A DNA stretch of 10,329 bases from Puniceicoccales bacterium (GTDB lineage: Bacteria > Verrucomicrobiota > Verrucomicrobiia > Opitutales > UBA953): NCBI GenBank assembly GCA_031279675.1, contig JAITIB010000106.1, positions 1-10,329 of the forward strand. Reading direction: 5' to 3'. A model generated the notes under the pieces. That model was not told the origin of the DNA. It worked only from the letters and a program-made list of their open reading frames with translations, and searched no databases. Shown piece by piece: positions 6,961 through 10,329 of the stretch (positions are counted from its first letter, which is position 1; each line of letters begins with the position of its first letter). A program made the position numbers and the translations under genes.

Positions 6961-7452
6961 CTACGCGACGAGCATTTCAAGCGCAGACTGGACGCGCGCC
7001 ACCTCCTCCGGCACAAGCTCCCCGGCAGGCACATCAAACTCCTCCCGCGTCCGCACATGCAAATAGCGCTGGACGCCACCGGATGGCCTGCCCAGCGCGC
7101 GCAGCACCCGTTTGCGCTCAAGCAACAAAGCCAGCAACTGCTTGAGCACGGCTTTTTCCCCCGATGGATCCTCCGCATCAGCATACAACGAAAGAAAAAA
7201 CTCCTCGCGCGTGGCAAGCAACTGAAGGCGCGCCTCGCGCTCCTCCTCCGCGCGCTCCTTCACCTCGCGCACCCACCGCCCCAGCTCCACTCCCGCCAGG
7301 GCATGCCGGGCAAAATGCTCCGCCAGCACATCCACGCGATCAATCGGCAGCCCCTCGGGCTTGTAAACAACGCAGACGACACGGTCGCCCGTCTTGAACG
7401 ATTCCCCGCTCATAGCACACCGACGCGAAATGGGTTTTACCTGCCAGTCCAT
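6961..7452 (-). CDS. Conserved small protein of unknown function
   Basis: 163 residues, no signal peptide and no membrane segment, so probably cytoplasmic. The N-terminus MDWQVKPISRRCAMSG-SF-GD-VVC resembles, from memory, a short protein family of Opitutales genomes with the pattern W-V-----CA-TG--F--G; this supports ATG 7452 over the internal ATG at residue 14. Two cysteines (C12, C27) are in this region; there is no full zinc-ribbon set. Residues about 58-90 are rich in Glu and Arg (REVKERAEEEREARLQLLA) and likely form a long helix or coiled coil. A basic stretch (KRVLRALGRPSG) and a second charged region follow. It lies between rph and the lipoprotein gene, 116 bases from rph. No function can be assigned. 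Confidence 0.8.
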   Translation of the reverse strand: MDWQVKPISRRCAMSGESFKTGDRVVCVVYKPEGLPIDRVDVLAEHFARHALAGVELGRWVREVKERAEEEREARLQLLATREEFFLSLYADAEDPSGEKAVLKQLLALLLERKRVLRALGRPSGGVQRYLHVRTREEFDVPAGELVPEEVARVQSALEMLVA

Positions 7453-7568
7453 GATTATTGCCCGGCACTGTCAGACGGCGCCATGCGCACTGGCAATGCA
7501 AAACACATCCCCAACCAGTATCCCCAAAACCGGAGGAACGGCATCCCGTGCCAGGCCCCCGCTGCTTT

Positions 7569-8294
7569 CTACGCGAGGGCTTCGCACTGGAGCCGGGAAA
7601 TTTTTTGCAGTCCCTCCTGCGCCAGCGCGAGCATGCGCTGCAGCTGGGGGGCGTCAAAGGTGGCCTCTTCTCCCGCGCTCTGGATCTCAACAAACCGCCC
7701 ACTGCCCGTCATGACGAAATTGGCGTCCACCGACGCGTCTTTGTCTTCGATGAAATTCAAGTCCAGTATCGGCTCGTCCTGATAAACGCCGGCACTCACC
7801 GCGGCCACACTGTCCGTGAACGGGGACTCGCGCAGACGCCCCGCCGCAATGAGTTTGCGCACGGCCAGCTGCGCCGCCACGTATGCGCCGGATATGGACG
7901 CCGTGCGCGTTCCCCCATCCGCCTGCAACACGTCGCAATCGATCCACAGCGTGAAGCCGTCCATCCGGGACAGATCGAGGACGGCGCGGAGGGCGCGCCC
8001 GATGAGACGCTGGATTTCCACCGTGCGCCCCTCGGGGCGTCCCTTGACGAGCTCGCGCGGCTTGCGTTCCAAGGTCGAATACGGGAGGAGCGAATACTCC
8101 GCCGTCAACCAACCGCCCTTGATGCCCTGTTGCTTCATCCACCCCGGAACCCTGTCCTCCAGCGAGGCGGCGCAAATCACACGCGTGTCGCCATAGGAGG
8201 CGAGAACGGAGCCGGTGGCGTTTGCCGCAAAACCGGTCTGGAAGCTTATCGGGCGCAGCTCGTTCGCCGCGCGATTGTCGGGTCGTATTACCAT
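7569..8294 (-). CDS. rph: Ribonuclease PH
   Basis: RNase PH is a phosphate-dependent 3'-to-5' exoribonuclease that trims tRNA 3' ends and works as a ring-shaped hexamer in the cytoplasm. The protein shows RPDNRAANELRP at the N-terminus, GDTRVICAA, EIQRLIGRALRAVLDL, the signature DCDVLQADGGTRTASISGAYVA, and DLNFIEDKDASVDANFVMTGSG followed by EEATF. Length is 241 residues from ATG 8294, typical of the family (about 238-245). The frame is open up to 8453, and ATG 8315 (adding MRAFKNI) is a possible alternative start. I prefer 8294 because homologues usually begin just before RPDGR; here the glycine of that motif is asparagine. No Shine-Dalgarno is visible. It is the first gene of the minus-strand run and diverges from gluQ. 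Confidence 0.96.
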   Translation of the reverse strand: MVIRPDNRAANELRPISFQTGFAANATGSVLASYGDTRVICAASLEDRVPGWMKQQGIKGGWLTAEYSLLPYSTLERKPRELVKGRPEGRTVEIQRLIGRALRAVLDLSRMDGFTLWIDCDVLQADGGTRTASISGAYVAAQLAVRKLIAAGRLRESPFTDSVAAVSAGVYQDEPILDLNFIEDKDASVDANFVMTGSGRFVEIQSAGEEATFDAPQLQRMLALAQEGLQKISRLQCEALA

Positions 8295-8315
8295 GATGTT
8301 TTTGAAGGCACGCAT

Positions 8316-8409
8316 TATTGGGTGCGCGTTTTCCTGAATGACAGAAAAAATTTCACAATTCGTCCCATTCCATGCATTGCCCCGTGGAAAACAAAAACCT
8401 CCTCCATCA
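8316..8409. promoter_or_regulatory. Divergent rph/gluQ intergenic region
   Basis: About 95 bases separate the outermost plausible rph start (8315) from the preferred gluQ start (8410). The region is richer in A+T than its flanks (AAAAAATTTCACAATT near 8345). It must carry promoters for both directions unless the ORF upstream of 8410 is translated. I find only weak matches to sigma-70 boxes, such as TTGTGA on the minus strand near 8354. Location, not motif strength, is the main argument. Confidence 0.35.
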
Positions 8410-9291
8410 ATGCCCGCCAACACCACACCCGCAAACGCCAACACCGGCGCCATTTACCGCGGACGTCTCGCGCCCACACCATCGGGACTCCTGCACGCGG
8501 GACACGCGGCGACATTTTCCCACGCCGCCCGGCGCGCGCACCAAGCCGGTGGCATCCTCATCCTGCGCATCGAAGACTTGGACACGCAGCGTTGCACCCC
8601 CCGATTCACCCTCGCCGCGATCGAGGACTTGCGCTGGCTTGGGCTGCACTGGCAGGAAGGGCCGGATGTCGGCGGCGTCCACGCGCCCTACGTGCAAAGC
8701 CAGCGCCGCGAAAATCATCTCGCCGCGTGGGCACACCTGCGTGACGGCAACTTCATTTACCCCTGCCAGCGCTCGCGCAAGGACGTCGCCACCGCCGCCA
8801 GCGCACCCAACGAGGGCGAAACGGAGCCGCTGTTCCCCGCGCAGTGGCGCCCCGCGCAAAAAACGTGGAGCGAAGCCGCCACACCCGCCGGCTCCAACTG
8901 GCGTTTCCGCGTGCCCGACGGCGAGCGCATCCAGTTCGAGGACTCCTTGCAAGGCCCGCAAACCTTCATCGCAGGAAAGGATTTTGGCGACTTTCTCGTC
9001 TGGCGCCGGGACGACATCCCGGCCTACGAGCTCGCCGTCGTCGCGGACGACCACGCGATGCGCATCACCGAAGTCGTCCGGGGCGAAGATTTGCTGAAAT
9101 CAACCGCGCGCCAAATCCTCCTCTACCGCGCCCTCGGCTGGACGCCACCGGACTGGCGCCACACGCCCCTGATACGCGACGCCACCGGACGACGGCTTGC
9201 CAAACGCGACGGCGCGCCCTCCCTGCGCGCACTGCGTGAACGCGGCCTCACCCCGGACAAGCTCCTCACACCCGTCAAAACCAACCCGTGA
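8410..9291 (+). CDS. gluQ: Glutamyl-Q tRNA(Asp) synthetase
   Basis: GluQ-RS is a shortened glutamyl-tRNA synthetase that attaches glutamate to queuosine at the wobble base of tRNA(Asp). The 293-residue product contains only the class I catalytic core: RGRLAPTPSGLLHAGHAA (17-34) with the HIGH-type motif HAGH (29-32), ILRIEDLDTQR, YELAVVADDHAMRITEVVRGEDLL, and the KMSKS-equivalent RLAKRDGA (about 262-269). No anticodon-binding domain is present, which separates it from GltX. The zinc-binding insertion is degenerate: the usual Cys-x-Cys is PCQRSR, with one cysteine, and the later Tyr and Cys ligands are not evident around LFPAQWRP. A start at 8338 is open in the same frame, but ATG 8410 gives the family length (about 290-310). 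The last 17 bases overlap the opposing CPBP gene. Confidence 0.93.
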   Translation: MPANTTPANANTGAIYRGRLAPTPSGLLHAGHAATFSHAARRAHQAGGILILRIEDLDTQRCTPRFTLAAIEDLRWLGLHWQEGPDVGGVHAPYVQSQRRENHLAAWAHLRDGNFIYPCQRSRKDVATAASAPNEGETEPLFPAQWRPAQKTWSEAATPAGSNWRFRVPDGERIQFEDSLQGPQTFIAGKDFGDFLVWRRDDIPAYELAVVADDHAMRITEVVRGEDLLKSTARQILLYRALGWTPPDWRHTPLIRDATGRRLAKRDGAPSLRALRERGLTPDKLLTPVKTNP

Positions 9292-9886
9292 CATGCCCCT
9301 GCGCGAGCTTGATGAAGAACACCGCAAGATTCCGCGCCCCATGGGCCGCAATGCACGGGAGCAATGACCGCGCCGCGTTCCTCGGGTGAAACCGCAACAC
9401 GTAAAAACACAGGCTCGCCACAAACACGCACCCAAAACTGAACCAGCCCTTCGTCGTGAACTGGAACGAAAAATCGCCAGCCTCGTATTTCCAAAGAAAA
9501 TCATGCGCCAGCGCGAACACAAGCGACGCCCCGACCACGCTGCCCGCCAACACGCGACGCCCCTTGCCGGCGATCACGATGTAACCGCGAAAAATCAACT
9601 CCTCCAAAAACGCCGCCGCCAGCATCGCCGCAAGGAAAAGCACAGTGATCTTTTTCTGCTCTTCACTCACACCAAGCGCCCACTCGCCCAAGGTCTCCAA
9701 CACCGTCAACGCAACGCCACCCGCCGCGGCCAGCATGACAAAACCCCGGGCACACGGAACCGCCCCGGCCAACGCATTGGGCGCGGACACTCCCTTGCGC
9801 GCATTCGCAAAATCCGACCACCACCAACGCCCGACAACAATGGCGATGGCAACCGTGGCGAGAATGTTCAGAGGTGACTCACTCAT
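9275..9886 (-). CDS. CPBP-family intramembrane metalloprotease
   Basis: 203 residues, strongly hydrophobic with several membrane helices (about 5-20, 47-65, 80-93, 113-128, 148-165 and 174-195). CPBP (CAAX protease and bacteriocin-processing, or Abi) motifs are complete: EELIFRG with E95, E96 and R100; FALAHDF with H128; and HGARN with H182 and N186. Such proteins cleave substrates within or next to the membrane; in bacteria the targets are mostly unknown, with roles proposed in bacteriocin maturation and immunity. I chose ATG 9886 (MSESPLNILATV) because the further upstream frame to 10084 is arginine-rich and does not look coding. No Shine-Dalgarno is seen. The stop lies inside the 3' end of gluQ. 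Confidence 0.88.
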   Translation of the reverse strand: MSESPLNILATVAIAIVVGRWWWSDFANARKGVSAPNALAGAVPCARGFVMLAAAGGVALTVLETLGEWALGVSEEQKKITVLFLAAMLAAAFLEELIFRGYIVIAGKGRRVLAGSVVGASLVFALAHDFLWKYEAGDFSFQFTTKGWFSFGCVFVASLCFYVLRFHPRNAARSLLPCIAAHGARNLAVFFIKLAQGHVTGWF

Positions 9887-9951
9887 ATGCCAATGAGGGA
9901 ACATCCCAACGCCACCCGTCAATCCATATCTATGGCAACGCATTGGGCGCG
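9770..9951. repeat. 16-base exact direct repeat
   Basis: CAACGCATTGGGCGCG occurs at 9770-9785, inside the 5' third of the CPBP gene, and again at 9936-9951, in its upstream region. The flanks are unrelated. An exact 16-base match is not expected by chance in a window this size, though base composition raises the odds. Its meaning is unknown. Confidence 0.6.
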
Positions 9952-10283
9952 CCGGAAATTGTTGCCCCGAAGCTCGCCAGCGTGCCGGTGGCGTCGGCAA
10001 CCGGAAACGAACATTAGAGCGACAACCGCTCCTTCGGCGGCGCCCAAGTCTCCCTCCTGCTACACCCTTGCATTTTCGACGCACATATGGGTCAACTTCT
10101 GTCTGGTCCTCCCGACATCGAAAAATTTGGATGTTGCAAAGATCGCAACGCGCAATTGGCGCCGATCAAGCAAGGCCGGTCAATCCCGACAATCCGCCAA
10201 GCCCGCGATGGCACCCCCGCATCCTTTTTTTGAAAAAACTGCTTGCGCTCTCCCTTCTGAATTCTATTTTCCGAAACACTTCC
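9887..10283. other. Intergenic region with GTTGC/GCAAC inverted repeats
   Basis: About 400 bases without a convincing gene. It contains pairs of GTTGC and GCAAC arms: GCAAC 9935-9939 with GTTGC 9961-9965; GTTGCC 9961-9966 with GGCAAC 9996-10001; and GTTGC 10133-10137 with GCAAC 10145-10149 (7-base loop). No T-tract follows any of them. The promoter of the CPBP gene (minus) and that of the gene starting at about 10284 (plus) should be here. TTGCGC (10243-10248) and TATTTT (10265-10270), 16 bases apart, are a weak plus-strand candidate. Nothing resembles a tRNA, riboswitch or mobile-element end. Confidence 0.5.
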
Positions 10284-10329
10284 ATGACCGCCTTCGTTCC
10301 CAACGCCACTGCCGACGCCCTTGGTTTCA
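10284..10329 (+). CDS. Start of a truncated gene, product unknown
   Basis: ATG at 10284 opens MTAFVPNATADALGF and runs off the window. Codon use (GCC, TTC, CCC, AAC) looks coding. The frame is also open upstream to a TTG at 10230, which would add a lysine-plus-hydrophobic start (KKLLALSLL) like a signal peptide. The ATG is the safer choice. The product cannot be identified from 15 residues. Confidence 0.45.
   Translation, partial: MTAFVPNATADALGF

Noticed and set aside
7457..7497. ATTGCC/GGCAAT inverted repeat between rph and the 163-residue gene.
   Set aside because: The arms are only 6 bases with a 29-base loop and no T-tract. It does not support a terminator or RNA gene.
7458..8744. A 428-codon plus-strand frame covering rph and the start of gluQ.
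   Set aside because: It is a shadow of rph on the other strand and crosses into gluQ out of frame; the two recognised genes explain the region.
9887..10084. An N-terminal extension of the CPBP protease up to 10084.
   Set aside because: The added 66 residues are arginine-rich, unlike a membrane-protease N-terminus, and this stretch holds the inverted repeats.

Overview
The window looks like a chromosomal segment of a high-G+C member of the Verrucomicrobiota, most likely an Opitutales/Opitutaceae relative. The clues are a secreted protein with a PEP-CTERM tail, the style of the RNase PH and GluQ proteins, a large one-pass membrane protein next to a GYF_2-domain membrane protein, and starts that almost all lack a Shine-Dalgarno sequence. 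This placement is inferred from family resemblance, not from a search.

Layout. Positions 1-230 hold a 30-base poly-C run and two inverted repeats upstream of a plus-strand gene (231-1274). That gene encodes an exported, SUMF1-like protein with a C-terminal PEP-CTERM sorting signal. It has clearly lower G+C than its neighbours and ends in a strong intrinsic terminator (1302-1340). Directly after the T-tract starts an open but damaged ribonuclease HII remnant (1341-1757) that lacks all four catalytic acidic residues.

The centre is a minus-strand run of six genes, read from right to left: rph (RNase PH), a 163-residue protein of unknown function, a putative lipoprotein with a SecD-P1-like domain, a secreted M23 (LytM-type) peptidase, a 1007-residue one-pass membrane protein, and a GYF_2-domain protein with two C-terminal membrane helices. 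Two junctions in this run (lipoprotein/M23 and 1007-residue/GYF_2) have a single base between stop and start, which suggests translational coupling. Apart from rph and the 163-residue protein, these products are predicted to be exported or membrane-bound, so an envelope or cell-wall function is plausible but unproven.

On the right, gluQ (glutamyl-Q tRNA(Asp) synthetase) diverges from rph. It converges on, and overlaps by 17 bases, a minus-strand CPBP-family intramembrane protease. About 400 bases of apparently non-coding DNA with several GTTGC/GCAAC inverted repeats follow, and the window ends 15 codons into another plus-strand gene.

No mobile element, CRISPR array, tRNA or rRNA is visible. 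The points most worth a second look are the catalytically dead RNase HII remnant abutting the low-G+C PEP-CTERM gene, the coupled 1007-residue/GYF_2 pair, and the free-standing SecD-P1-like lipoprotein.
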